A stretch of 62,563 nt of DNA from Clostridia bacterium (GTDB lineage Bacteria; Bacillota; Clostridia; Christensenellales; Borkfalkiaceae): positions 1 to 62,563 of the forward strand of contig JAFQEM010000010.1 of assembly GCA_017399035.1 (NCBI GenBank), written 5' to 3'. The position numbers were made by a program, and so were the translations under genes. Of the stretch, positions 1 to 9,702 are shown piece by piece; position 1 is the first letter of the stretch, and each line of letters begins with the position of its first letter. Below the pieces are notes generated by a model. The model was not told the DNA's origin. It saw only the letters and a list, made by a program, of their open reading frames with translations, and did no database searches.

Positions 1-1380
1 GTAGATTACGTTAGAGCAGAAACCATGGTCGGTCACACTCAACTTCTTTTAAGCAACGTACGCCCCACCACTCAAGCGCTTGGCGACGGAAAATGGGGTG
101 TTCACATAGCAATTCAACACCATTATAAACTTAAAACACCGTTGCACCTTAACAAATATTTCTTATCTCTTATGCAACCGTGGATGATGGGCGCAGAAAC
201 CATTTACGAAGAAGATACGTTATTTTCATTGTTGGCAGAAGAACGTCAATGTTGGGATAGTGCGCTAACAAAAGGCAAACGTGATATGACCAGAAACTTT
301 TTTAAATTTGTAAATAAAGTGGGCAGATACGGTAAAAATATTAGAAATATTGCATTTTTGGAAGGGCGATACGCTGCTCCTTTCAACGGCTTTATATGCG
401 ACGGCGAACAAGACCCACATTATTCTGTTTGGGGACTATTCGGTAACAAAGATTCAAAGGCGTGGGGACATTGCCAACCTGAAAAATGCAGACAAGTATT
501 AGACGTGCTTAACCCAGGGGCAAGCACACACCCATTAAGACAAAAATACGATAAGAGAAGATATTATTTTTCGGGAACGCCTTATGGTGATTACGACTGT
601 GTTCCGATTGAATCAAGCGCCGACTATTTGAAAGATAACTACAAACTTATTGCAAATCTTGGTTGGAACACTTTAATAGAAGAAGATTATCAAAAATTGA
701 AAACGTTTGTAGAAAATGGTGGCATATTGCTTACTGGTATTCCACAGTTTTCCACTCATATAGAAAGAGAATTTTTACTAGATATGCAAGACCTTGCACT
801 ATATAATAACGGTGATTTATCAGACCTTACGGGAATAAAAGTTTTAGGTAAAGGCGTAGAGTATTCTAGACAGTGGAATAGCAAAAATCGTGAAAAGATA
901 TGCGAATCTGAACTTTCTGCCATTTGCAGTGATAACGAATTAGAAGATGGAACGCCATATCTTGCAGAAGTTGAACTAAAGGGCGCGCAAATAATTGCTT
1001 GGGATAAGGCTAGTGGCAAACCTATGTTGGTTAAATATAAACTTGGTAAAGGTTGGGTTTACACTCTAACCCTATGGGACTACCCTGGCCACGAGCAATT
1101 TCAAACTTTTTCTGCAACTTGGCTAGAAGTTCTTGCAAAAGATGCGCGTGGAAAAATTTATATAGAAGACCAAAGTAAACAAGTTTTTTGGACCACTTGG
1201 GTAAACGGAAATACAACTGAAATAATGATGCTGAACATCGATTATTTTACCCCTGGCAATCAAAAAACCGTAAACCTTGTTATAAACGAAAAATCCTACC
1301 CGATAGACGTTAAAGAATCGGTTGCATATTCTATAAAAATTACAGATGACAAATTTAAGATTGACGAATATACGATTTAA
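1..1380 (+). CDS. Glycoside-hydrolase-like protein, C-terminal part (5' end cut by window edge)
   Basis: The frame is open from the first base, so the gene begins upstream; the first in-window ATG at 25 is probably internal. About 459 residues are visible. There is no signal peptide in the visible part. A Trp/Tyr-rich segment with acidic residues (GAETIYEEDT) resembles the catalytic barrel of a glycoside hydrolase. A later segment with FVENGGILLTG looks like the GATase-like or trimerisation-type domain found in some galactosidases and galacto-N-biose phosphorylases. The end is beta-rich, as in an accessory beta-sandwich. Probable role: intracellular glycoside cleavage or phosphorolysis. The family and substrate cannot be named from what is visible. 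It converges on groEL across a shared terminator. Confidence 0.6.
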   Translation, partial: VDYVRAETMVGHTQLLLSNVRPTTQALGDGKWGVHIAIQHHYKLKTPLHLNKYFLSLMQPWMMGAETIYEEDTLFSLLAEERQCWDSALTKGKRDMTRNFFKFVNKVGRYGKNIRNIAFLEGRYAAPFNGFICDGEQDPHYSVWGLFGNKDSKAWGHCQPEKCRQVLDVLNPGASTHPLRQKYDKRRYYFSGTPYGDYDCVPIESSADYLKDNYKLIANLGWNTLIEEDYQKLKTFVENGGILLTGIPQFSTHIEREFLLDMQDLALYNNGDLSDLTGIKVLGKGVEYSRQWNSKNREKICESELSAICSDNELEDGTPYLAEVELKGAQIIAWDKASGKPMLVKYKLGKGWVYTLTLWDYPGHEQFQTFSATWLEVLAKDARGKIYIEDQSKQVFWTTWVNGNTTEIMMLNIDYFTPGNQKTVNLVINEKSYPIDVKESVAYSIKITDDKFKIDEYTI

Positions 1381-1386
1381 AACTAT

Positions 1387-1412
1387 AAAAGCCGTTCATT
1401 TGAACGGCTTTT
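1387..1412. terminator. Bidirectional Rho-independent terminator
   Basis: Perfect 12-bp stem AAAAGCCGTTCA / TGAACGGCTTTT with a 2-nt nominal loop. It lies between the converging glycoside-hydrolase-like gene (+) and groEL (-). A- and T-rich flanks on both sides allow it to serve both. Confidence 0.85.
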
Positions 1413-1454
1413 AACTTTATTTTTAATTTTGGTTTTGATACGGAAAGTGGTTTA

Positions 1455-3376
<1,922 letters not shown>

Positions 3377-3395
3377 AATAATTACCTCCGTGATT

Positions 3396-3422
3396 TTAGC
3401 ACTCTCAAGTTCCGAGTGCTAA
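3396..3422 (-). promoter_or_regulatory. CIRCE operator (HrcA binding site) of groESL
   Basis: Perfect TTAGCACTC-N9-GAGTGCTAA inverted repeat, the canonical CIRCE sequence bound by the heat-shock repressor HrcA. It lies between the -10 box and the groES start, so binding would block initiation. hrcA itself is not in this window. Confidence 0.97.
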
Positions 3423-3427
3423 ATCTT

Positions 3428-3455
3428 ATTATATACATTAAAAATTTTTTGTCAA
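3428..3455 (-). promoter_or_regulatory. Sigma-A-type promoter of groESL
   Basis: TTGACA (3450-3455) and TATAAT (3428-3433), read on the minus strand, are both perfect consensus with a 16-bp spacer. The CIRCE element starts just downstream. Confidence 0.9.
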
Positions 3456-3537
3456 TAGATTACGACAGTTTTTTAAAACTTTTTTGTAAAATTTTTTGGT
3501 TTTTAAAGGCGAAAAGTTTTAAGTGTGATTGATTTCA

Positions 3538-3568
3538 AAAAGACTTGCAGTTTTTTAGCAAGCCTTTT
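3538..3568 (-). terminator. Rho-independent terminator after the DUF1846 gene
   Basis: On the minus strand a GGCTTGC...GCAAGTC stem (one G-U pair) with a 9-nt loop is followed by TTTTT. It separates the DUF1846 gene from the groESL promoter. Confidence 0.7.
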
Positions 3569-3617
3569 CTTTTCGTTTAACGTTTTAACCGTCGTTTTCG
3601 TTTTTATTATAACCCTT

Positions 3618-5084
3618 TTAAGCCTGTCTTTTAGGTTCGCACGTAACGTTTATGCCAAGTTTTTTAAGCGTCATTTCGTCGACGGCTGACAATATAACCG
3701 ACGAGTGGAATTGAGAACCCTTAAGTTTTGACAACTGTTCCATTGCAATTTTTGCCTTTTCGTCAGTCGCTGCGCAAACTGCAAGCGATAACAAAATTTC
3801 GTCAGTATGAAGTCTTGGGTTTACAGAACCCATATGATTTACTTTCAATTTTTGAATAGGCTCTATAACGGTTGAAGATATCAAATAAACTTCGTCTTTA
3901 ATTCCGCCTAAAACTTTGAGCGCATTTAACAGTGCAGCGGCGCTTGCGCCAAGAAGTTTACCAGTTTTGCCAGTTACTATCGTTCCGTCAGGCAACTGAA
4001 GAGCGCAACTAGGCGTACCCGTTAGCAATTCTTTATCAAGCGCGTGCTTTACAACCACCCTATCGTTTATGCTTATGCGCATTCTCTGCATCAAAATTTC
4101 TATTTTAGAAATAGTTTCTTTGCCTATAACGCCCTTTCTAACGTCTAGAAGTGCCGAATAATAACGGCGAATAATCTCTTGCTTTGACGCTTCTTGAACT
4201 GCGTTTTCATCTACAATACAATACCCCGCCATATTTACGCCCATATCGGTTGGGGACTTATAAGGACATTCGCCCAAAACTTTTTGTAGCATTGCAGAAA
4301 GCACGGGAAAAATTTCTACGTCTCTATTATAGTTGACAGCCATCTTACCATACGCTTCCATATGAAAGGGGTCAATCATATTCATATCGTTAAGGTCTGC
4401 GGTAGCAGCCTCGTAAGCGGCGTTTACTGGGTGATTTAATGGTAAATTCCAAACGGGGAAAGTTTCATACTTGGCGTAACCCGCTTTAACACCACGCTTA
4501 CTTTCGTGATAAAGTTGAGATAAACAAGTTGCCATTTTTCCACTACCAGGGCCAGGGGCGGTTACAACCACCAACGGACGAGTAGTTACAACGTATTCGT
4601 TTGCGCCAAATCCGTTTTCGCTAACTATCTGCTCTACTTCCGACGGATAGCCCTTTATAGGATAGTGGCGATAAACTTTTACACCACGCATCTCTAATCT
4701 TTTTTGAAATGCCACCGCTGAAGGCTGTTCTGCAAAACGGGTAAGCACCACGCTACCAACGTAAAAGCCTTTATTCATAAAAATATCAATCAGCCTTAAA
4801 ACGTCTAAATCGTAAGTGATACCTAGGTCGCTACGCTGTTTATTTTTTTCTATATCGTTAGCGTTGATAACAACCAAAATTTCCGCTTTATCTTTAAGTT
4901 GAGAAAGCATTTTAATTTTGCTATCAGGTTCAAATCCTGGCAACACGCGTGAAGCGTGATAATCGTCGAAAAGTTTTCCGCCAAATTCTAGATAGAGTTT
5001 ATCACCGAAAGTTTTTATTCTCTCTAAAATTTTCGCCGACTGCATTTCAAGATATTTATTATTGTCGAAACCTTGTGTTATCAT
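3618..5084 (-). CDS. DUF1846 (UPF0371) family protein
   Basis: 488 residues, close to the usual ~490-500 for this family. It shows the family's N-terminal MITQGFDNNKYLEMQS opening and an internal GPGSGKMATCLSQLYHE segment that looks like a nucleotide-binding loop. The family is widespread in Bacillota and Actinobacteria. Structures exist, but no biochemical role is generally accepted as far as I know. It is predicted to be cytoplasmic, without membrane segments. It lies 58 nt downstream of the pqqD-like gene on the same strand and could be co-transcribed with it. The function remains unknown. Confidence 0.9.
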   Translation of the reverse strand: MITQGFDNNKYLEMQSAKILERIKTFGDKLYLEFGGKLFDDYHASRVLPGFEPDSKIKMLSQLKDKAEILVVINANDIEKNKQRSDLGITYDLDVLRLIDIFMNKGFYVGSVVLTRFAEQPSAVAFQKRLEMRGVKVYRHYPIKGYPSEVEQIVSENGFGANEYVVTTRPLVVVTAPGPGSGKMATCLSQLYHESKRGVKAGYAKYETFPVWNLPLNHPVNAAYEAATADLNDMNMIDPFHMEAYGKMAVNYNRDVEIFPVLSAMLQKVLGECPYKSPTDMGVNMAGYCIVDENAVQEASKQEIIRRYYSALLDVRKGVIGKETISKIEILMQRMRISINDRVVVKHALDKELLTGTPSCALQLPDGTIVTGKTGKLLGASAAALLNALKVLGGIKDEVYLISSTVIEPIQKLKVNHMGSVNPRLHTDEILLSLAVCAATDEKAKIAMEQLSKLKGSQFHSSVILSAVDEMTLKKLGINVTCEPKRQA

Positions 5085-5142
5085 TTTATTTTTCCCTAAA
5101 TAATCCGTAAAAAAATTTCTTCTGTCTTATTAAAATTTAGTG

Positions 5143-5406
5143 TTATTTAACCAAACCTGCATCAGTAAGTTTTTTAACAAACAAACCGATATCTCTAGTT
5201 GCAATTTCTTCAGTAACGTCATACTCTTCTAAAAGAGCGGTTTTAAGTTCTTCTTCAGTTGCGCCTTTTTCAAGTTTTTTCCAAAGAAAAGAACCAGTTT
5301 CGTTGAGAGTTATAACGCCGTTAAAATCTTTAACCGCATTGCCAACGGCAACAACTATATAGTTACCCGCTACTTCACGCAAAATAAATCCGTCTTTGAT
5401 TTTCAT
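5143..5406 (-). CDS. PqqD-family peptide-binding protein (RRE domain)
   Basis: 87 residues with the PqqD fold pattern: an N-terminal beta hairpin (FILREVAGNYIVVAVG), then LNETGSFLWKKLEKGATEEEL, and a C-terminal winged-helix stretch with D..LFVKKLTDAGLV. PqqD proteins bind the leader peptides of ribosomally made peptides and hand them to modifying enzymes. It overlaps the upstream kinase-like gene by 4 nt (ATGA), so the two are translationally coupled. No radical-SAM enzyme, precursor peptide or transporter was seen beside it, so its client is unknown. Confidence 0.88.
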   Translation of the reverse strand: MKIKDGFILREVAGNYIVVAVGNAVKDFNGVITLNETGSFLWKKLEKGATEEELKTALLEEYDVTEEIATRDIGLFVKKLTDAGLVK

Positions 5407-6116
5407 AAATTATCTCCCGACATTGTTTTATAAGAGAGTTCTGCCGCCTCTCTAGAAATGTTGCACCCTAGTTTATATAATTCCACTTCAGTCAACATCT
5501 TTTCTATCAATTTAAGCAACTTATCCATATCCTCTTGGTCTTGTGGGCGTATGGTTTGGTTGAGTATAGTTATTAGCATCTCTGCTGTAGTTGCCTTTCT
5601 AATGCTATTCTCTTTTGCTTGACTTATTGCGCAAATCGCCTTAATTTTTACTTTGCAATTCGTATCAAGCCTGTGCTTGCCGTTCCACGGCGTGCCGTAA
5701 ACGTAAAACGCACCGTCTTCATATCTAACCATAGGCTTGTCGTCGTTCACCATAAAAGCCCTATCGCCAAGCAGTTCACGCCACAGCCTAGAGTGAGTGG
5801 ACTTGCCCGTTCCGCTGGGGGCGGTAAATAAATAGGCGTTTCCGTCAACGGCTATTGCGCTACTGTGAAAAACGATACCGTTTGCGTTTTTTAAGCAATA
5901 ATTGCAAAGTTTTCTAAAAAGCGCAAGGCTTTCAAGATAAGCAGGCGGAAATTCTTCTGCTAAAACTTGTTCCGCCTTTATATCTTCTTGGGTAACTTCT
6001 GCAACGAATTTAACGGGTTCATCACCGTCATACTCGTATTTTTTACACAGTTTTTCAGTATAACCGTATATCAACTTTGCGTCAAACACTACGTCTGCTA
6101 TTTTATATCTTGGCAT
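5403..6116 (-). CDS. HPr kinase/PEP carboxykinase-like P-loop kinase, PqqD partner
   Basis: 237 residues. A Walker A loop APSGTGKST lies at about residues 99-107. A VNDDK motif follows at about 123-127, matching the acidic catalytic region of HPr kinases. It is shorter than true HprK (~310 residues) because the N-terminal regulatory domain is replaced by ~80 unrelated residues. Proteins of this type occur beside PqqD/RRE genes in ribosomal-peptide loci, and some phosphorylate peptide serines. The 4-nt overlap with the pqqD-like gene supports joint function. Whether it phosphorylates a peptide or another protein here is inference. It is transcribed divergently from apbE. Confidence 0.8.
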   Translation of the reverse strand: MPRYKIADVVFDAKLIYGYTEKLCKKYEYDGDEPVKFVAEVTQEDIKAEQVLAEEFPPAYLESLALFRKLCNYCLKNANGIVFHSSAIAVDGNAYLFTAPSGTGKSTHSRLWRELLGDRAFMVNDDKPMVRYEDGAFYVYGTPWNGKHRLDTNCKVKIKAICAISQAKENSIRKATTAEMLITILNQTIRPQDQEDMDKLLKLIEKMLTEVELYKLGCNISREAAELSYKTMSGDNL

Positions 6117-6174
6117 CTCCCTTACCTTTATCGTTCAAAACCATTTTTGACCGATTAAACAAAATACGATTATT

Positions 6175-6203
6175 ATTTTACCAAAGCCACCGAACTTTGT
6201 CAA
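6175..6203 (-). promoter_or_regulatory. Promoter of the kinase-pqqD unit
   Basis: TTGACA (6198-6203) and TAAAAT (6175-6180) on the minus strand with a 17-bp spacer. It is back to back with the apbE promoter. Confidence 0.65.
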
Positions 6204-6210
6204 TATAAAT

Positions 6211-6239
6211 TTGATTTTTAAACTAAATTTATATATAAT
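6211..6239 (+). promoter_or_regulatory. Promoter of apbE
   Basis: TTGATT (6211-6216), 17-bp spacer, TATAAT (6234-6239). It lies about 30 nt ahead of the start codon. Confidence 0.7.
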
Positions 6240-6270
6240 ATACTAAAAGAAAAATGATAAGAAGTGATTT

Positions 6271-7350
6271 ATGTTACTATTGAAAAAAATCTTTTCGGTA
6301 TTACTTGCCATCTCTATTCCCCTTATCGCCGTAGGCTGTGAAAAAAAAGGTAGCATTATAGAGTTTCAATGTTTCAATACCGAAGTTTACGTTCAATCAA
6401 CGCAAAATATTCCAACTAAAGTTGAAAGCGCAATTAAAAGTTGCTTACTAGACCTTGAAAACAAATTTACGACACAAAGTCAAACGTCTTTTATAAGCAA
6501 TTTTAACCGTTCAAATCAAGGTGAAATTTTTAACCTTGACCAAAGTTCTTTTCAAGTGCTTTCTTTAGCAAAAAAAATATACGATTTTTCCGACGGATAT
6601 TACGACGCGTCGGTATACCCACTTGCTAAACTTTACGGGTTTGCGCCGTATAAATATTCCGCCTCTTACACCCCGCCCAACCAAGAGCAGATAAACGCAG
6701 AACTAAAAAAAGTAAATTTCAACGACGTTATTTTAGATTACGACTTAAAAACCTTAACAAAAAACAGCAATGACGTAAAAATAGATTTAGGCGGAATAGT
6801 TAAAGGTTATGCCGTAGACCTTGTTGCTCAAATTTTAAAAGATAATAAAATTACAACAGGATACGTCAATATCGGGGGTAGCAGTCTTAACCTTTTAAGC
6901 GTTGACACTTTGGGTGTAAGACACCCACGAAAACCGCTAGGAAACGCAATTTTAACGGTAAACTGCAAAGGGCAAAAAAATCTTTCAGTTTCTACTAGCG
7001 GAGATTATGAAAAATATTATAAAGATAATAACGGCAACAAATATTGCCACCTTATAAACCCCAAAACGGGTTTAACGACAACCACGGGCGTTGCAAGCGC
7101 AACCATTTTAGGTGTTTCTGGGGCGGAAAGCGACGCGCTTACAACTGCAATTTGCTTACTTAATCACGACCTTGTAAACGCTGAAAATTCCAACCTAATA
7201 ACATTTTTGAAAAAGATAACTCAAACTTATTCTAATTGCTCTATTTACGTTGTTTTTGACGACGGACAAAACAAACTTTTAATTACAAATAAAATACAGG
7301 GTGAAAATTTCACCCTGCACGACACCGAATATTCGGTAGCAAATATCTAA
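6271..7350 (+). CDS. apbE: FAD:protein FMN transferase, ApbE family lipoprotein
   Basis: 359 residues. An N-terminal lipoprotein signal ends in AVGC, with the lipid-accepting Cys at residue 23. It carries the ApbE motifs DASVYPLAKLYGF, KIDLGGIVKGYAVD, YVNIGGSS and the Mg/FAD site region YCHLINPKTG. ApbE moves FMN from FAD onto Thr residues of exported flavoproteins such as Rnf and Nqr subunits and extracellular reductases. It acts on the outer face of the membrane. Its flavoprotein client is not in this window. The riboflavin importer gene with an FMN riboswitch at 48 kb is functionally related. It is likely a single-gene transcript with its own promoter and terminator. Confidence 0.93.
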   Translation: MLLLKKIFSVLLAISIPLIAVGCEKKGSIIEFQCFNTEVYVQSTQNIPTKVESAIKSCLLDLENKFTTQSQTSFISNFNRSNQGEIFNLDQSSFQVLSLAKKIYDFSDGYYDASVYPLAKLYGFAPYKYSASYTPPNQEQINAELKKVNFNDVILDYDLKTLTKNSNDVKIDLGGIVKGYAVDLVAQILKDNKITTGYVNIGGSSLNLLSVDTLGVRHPRKPLGNAILTVNCKGQKNLSVSTSGDYEKYYKDNNGNKYCHLINPKTGLTTTTGVASATILGVSGAESDALTTAICLLNHDLVNAENSNLITFLKKITQTYSNCSIYVVFDDGQNKLLITNKIQGENFTLHDTEYSVANI

Positions 7351-7360
7351 CGTGTTCTAT

Positions 7361-7397
7361 ATTGACAGCCATAAATTTTGTTTGGCTGTCAATTTTT
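7361..7397 (+). terminator. Terminator of apbE
   Basis: Perfect 11-bp stem ATTGACAGCCA / TGGCTGTCAAT followed by TTTTT. It overlaps the 3' end of the converging ABC permease gene. Confidence 0.8.
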
Positions 7398-8147
7398 CCA
7401 TTCCCCTGTTTTTTTTGCAATATAATCAAAAATACTTTCAATTATTACGCCAAATATTACGGCAACTAAAACTATTGCCATCATTTGAGCCATTTCAAAA
7501 TACACTTTTGCGGTGTTTAGTAAAAGCCCTATTGAATTTGCCGTTTGTGAAAGAACTTCCGCAGCCACCATAAGTTTAAAATTTAAGGATATTCCCCCGC
7601 CTATGGCGTTAAGAATTAGCGGTAAGGCTTGCGCAAATTCTACACGCATAAAAACTTGAAAAGTGTTTGCGCCATCAACCTCACCTGCCTCGGAAACTGT
7701 TTTATCAAGCGAACGGAACGCGCTTTCTATATGCGTAAAAGAGGTTGGCAAAACCACCAACGCCGTTACCACGATAGGCGCAATTTGAGAATTAGTCCAA
7801 AACAACAACAATAGAACAATCGCTATGGTAGGCAACGCGCGCATTATGCTTATTAAAGGCGCAATCAAAGATTTTACGCACTTATTTTTAACCGACAAAA
7901 CGGCAAGCGCAAACGCCAAAACAAAAGATGTTGCAAACGCTATTAAACTTCTTAAAAGAGTAAAGAAAAGCGCGCGATAAAATTCCGTACTTGAAAGTTG
8001 CAAAAAGAACTCGTTTAGCGTACTTTCAACCGACGGAAGTATATATTGATTGTCAATACTTCTAGACGATATTTGCCATATCAAAGCAATAACGAATATC
8101 GTCAATAAAGGTAATATTAAGTTTAATAATTTGTTAAATTTTTTCAT
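7389..8147 (-). CDS. ABC transporter permease, SsuC/TauC/ThiX type
   Basis: 252 residues with about six predicted membrane helices. The cytoplasmic coupling loop EAGEVDGANTFQVFMRVEFAQALP matches the EAA motif of binding-protein-dependent permeases. The family imports sulfonates, nitrate, riboflavin precursors or thiamine pyrimidine. It is preceded by a substrate-binding lipoprotein gene 3 nt away. No cognate ATPase gene lies next to it. The last codons overlap the apbE terminator hairpin. Confidence 0.88.
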   Translation of the reverse strand: MKKFNKLLNLILPLLTIFVIALIWQISSRSIDNQYILPSVESTLNEFFLQLSSTEFYRALFFTLLRSLIAFATSFVLAFALAVLSVKNKCVKSLIAPLISIMRALPTIAIVLLLLFWTNSQIAPIVVTALVVLPTSFTHIESAFRSLDKTVSEAGEVDGANTFQVFMRVEFAQALPLILNAIGGGISLNFKLMVAAEVLSQTANSIGLLLNTAKVYFEMAQMMAIVLVAVIFGVIIESIFDYIAKKTGEWKN

Positions 8148-8150
8148 TGA

Positions 8151-9152
8151 TTATGCAAAAAAATCGTCGCTGATGACCTTTGCCGAATTTGGCGCTATCT
8201 CTATAATTTTGTTGATATAATTTATTACCGATTGCTTTGCGCTAGACGCACTTTGATAATAAATTTTACAATTTTGAATAACGCTTGCAGTTATGTTATT
8301 TGCAACCAAACTTGGGGTTAAACCTTGCGACAATTTTGAATTAACCGCAGTTACCGCTAGCGTGGGGTTTTGTTCTATCCATAACACGTTTTGAGAAAAC
8401 AAATTTTCCATATCGTCTATTTTTTGTTTATATTTCTCGTAAACGCTTTTCTTAACCATCAAAACCGCTTGTGGATAAGATTGCGCTTGGCTGTCATAAA
8501 GTTGTTGAACGTCTAACCTTTGCCACGTTTTATCATTTGCCATGGCGGTTAATTTGGTCGCTGCTGGTTCAGGAAGTAAGCCCACCGATAAAACGTCCTG
8601 CTTTAACAAAGGCAACATACTTTGCGCATCTGCAAAATATCTTAAAACAATTTTTCCGTCAATAGCAGTATCCCCCACAACCACGTCGTCTAATAAACCG
8701 TTTGCAGACAAAATTGCTTTTAACGTTAAATCTGGAACTAACCCTTGACCTATAACGCCAACAACGTTACCTTTCAAACCTCCAAGAGTAGTTATTCCGT
8801 TACTGCTCATCAAATAAAGGTTGCCGTGAGTTATAACCGCAGTCATAACGTAAGATGTATTTTTATTCGCTTTATAAAGTTTGCTTGCGGCGTTTATCGG
8901 CATAACTATAAAATCGCCTTTGGCTTGGTTCATTACACCACCTATATCGCTTGAAGATACCACGTGATAATCTATTTTAGTGTCAATCCCAAAATCTTCT
9001 TGGTCGTTAATAAATTTTGCAATAGCAAGCGCAGGCGCACCGTCTGGCGCGTAAAACTTGAGCGAACCGTCTGTAGGCTTGTTACAACCGACGGATAATA
9101 ACGCAACCAAACTCATTGCAAGTGCCAAAATAATTGTTAAAATTCTTTTCAT
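8151..9152 (-). CDS. ABC transporter substrate-binding lipoprotein, NMT1/SsuA type
   Basis: 333 residues. A lipoprotein signal ends in SVGC with Cys23. The mature protein resembles NMT1/THI5-like and SsuA-type binding proteins: LKFYAPDGAPALAIAKF at the start, then an MNQAKGDFIVMP segment and a GLLPEPAATKL segment near the hinge. It captures a small organic substrate outside the cell for the downstream permease. The substrate cannot be fixed; pyrimidine/thiamine precursors and sulfonates are candidates. It has a clear AAGGAG ribosome site. A repeat block and a structured RNA lie upstream. Confidence 0.87.
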   Translation of the reverse strand: MKRILTIILALAMSLVALLSVGCNKPTDGSLKFYAPDGAPALAIAKFINDQEDFGIDTKIDYHVVSSSDIGGVMNQAKGDFIVMPINAASKLYKANKNTSYVMTAVITHGNLYLMSSNGITTLGGLKGNVVGVIGQGLVPDLTLKAILSANGLLDDVVVGDTAIDGKIVLRYFADAQSMLPLLKQDVLSVGLLPEPAATKLTAMANDKTWQRLDVQQLYDSQAQSYPQAVLMVKKSVYEKYKQKIDDMENLFSQNVLWIEQNPTLAVTAVNSKLSQGLTPSLVANNITASVIQNCKIYYQSASSAKQSVINYINKIIEIAPNSAKVISDDFFA

Positions 9153-9207
9153 AAAAATTCTCCTTTTGAGTTTAATATTTTTTAGTTTAATTTTTCATAT
9201 TTATCTT

Positions 9208-9310
9208 AAACGGTTTAGAAACGAGTTTTTTCAAAGACGCGTACTTTTGTATGTAACCGCAAAAAAACGCAAGTTTGACACCGTATTGCGTAGCAGATAT
9301 TATTTGTATT
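9208..9310. repeat. Intergenic repeat, AAACGG-bounded family (copy 1)
   Basis: Starts AAACGG and contains GTATGTAACCGCAAAAAAACG then CAAGTTTGACACCGTATTG. It is shared with the copy at 24031-24155 and, more distantly, with 43935-44056 and 50326-50446. No coding potential was seen. Confidence 0.7.
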
Positions 9311-9431
9311 AAACGGATTAGATGCAAGCAAGATAAGGCTCGCGACGTGTTTTGGATGAGATTAACCTTTTTGGTTATCGAAGTCAAAACACAGAGCAGA
9401 AACGCAGTATTGCGTAGCAGATAAGCCGTTT
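9311..9431. repeat. Intergenic repeat, AAACGG...CCGTTT unit (copy 2, 121 bp)
   Basis: A 121-bp unit bounded by AAACGG and CCGTTT. It contains the small inverted repeat TTAACC-TTTTT-GGTTAT followed by CGAAGTCAAAACACAGAGC. It is nearly identical to 24156-24276, which is also 121 bp. It fills the space between the structured RNA terminator and the ABC operon. Confidence 0.8.
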
Positions 9432-9562
9432 AAAAATATAAACGCCCTTGCCGAAATATGGGCAAGGGCGGAACGTGATTTAACAAGGCTCTATAATAGC
9501 CTTGAAAATTCCTTATTCACCCCTGCACTATTAGGCGCACCTTTTAGTTTAGGTATTTTTCA
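9432..9562 (-). ncRNA. Candidate structured leader or small RNA with intrinsic terminator
   Basis: A promoter at 9568-9596 would start a ~130-nt minus-strand RNA. It has a perfect hairpin CAAGGCT/AGCCTTG (9484-9504). Flanking GUGA/UCAC and GGAA/UUCC pairings could cross to form a pseudoknot. A 10-bp stem CGCCCTTGCC/GGCAAGGGCG (9443-9470) is then followed by a U-rich tail. It is either an independent small RNA or the terminated leader of the ABC operon 280 nt downstream. I do not recognise a known riboswitch class; the TPP, FMN and T-box signatures are absent. Confidence 0.55.
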
Positions 9563-9567
9563 ATTAT

Positions 9568-9596
9568 ATTTTACATTATAAACTTAACTTTGTCAA
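9568..9596 (-). promoter_or_regulatory. Promoter of the structured RNA
   Basis: TTGACA (9591-9596), 17-bp spacer, TAAAAT (9568-9573) on the minus strand. Confidence 0.65.
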
Positions 9597-9644
9597 TCTT
9601 TTAATATCTGTTTATTTACGTAAAACATATAGTTTAAAAAACAC

Positions 9645-9674
9645 TTGACTTAAACGCCAGTTAAATAATATACT
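9645..9674 (+). promoter_or_regulatory. Promoter of the zinc-ribbon membrane protein
   Basis: TTGACT (9645-9650), 18-bp spacer, TATACT (9669-9674). A TATAGTTTA half-site (9628-9636) lies just upstream. It resembles one arm of the palindrome ahead of the XRE regulator gene. Confidence 0.55.
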
Positions 9675-9702
9675 GTTAATATACGAACAAAGGAAAATAA
9701 TT

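Noticed and set aside
7297-7318. Hairpin GGGTGAAAATTTCACCC as apbE terminator
   Set aside because: It lies inside the coding region; the real terminator with T-run is at 7361-7397.
9432-9562. TPP, FMN, SAM or T-box riboswitch, or tRNA
   Set aside because: None of the conserved blocks (CUGAGA, RFN pieces, SAM core, T-box motif, GGTTCGAATCC arm) is present.
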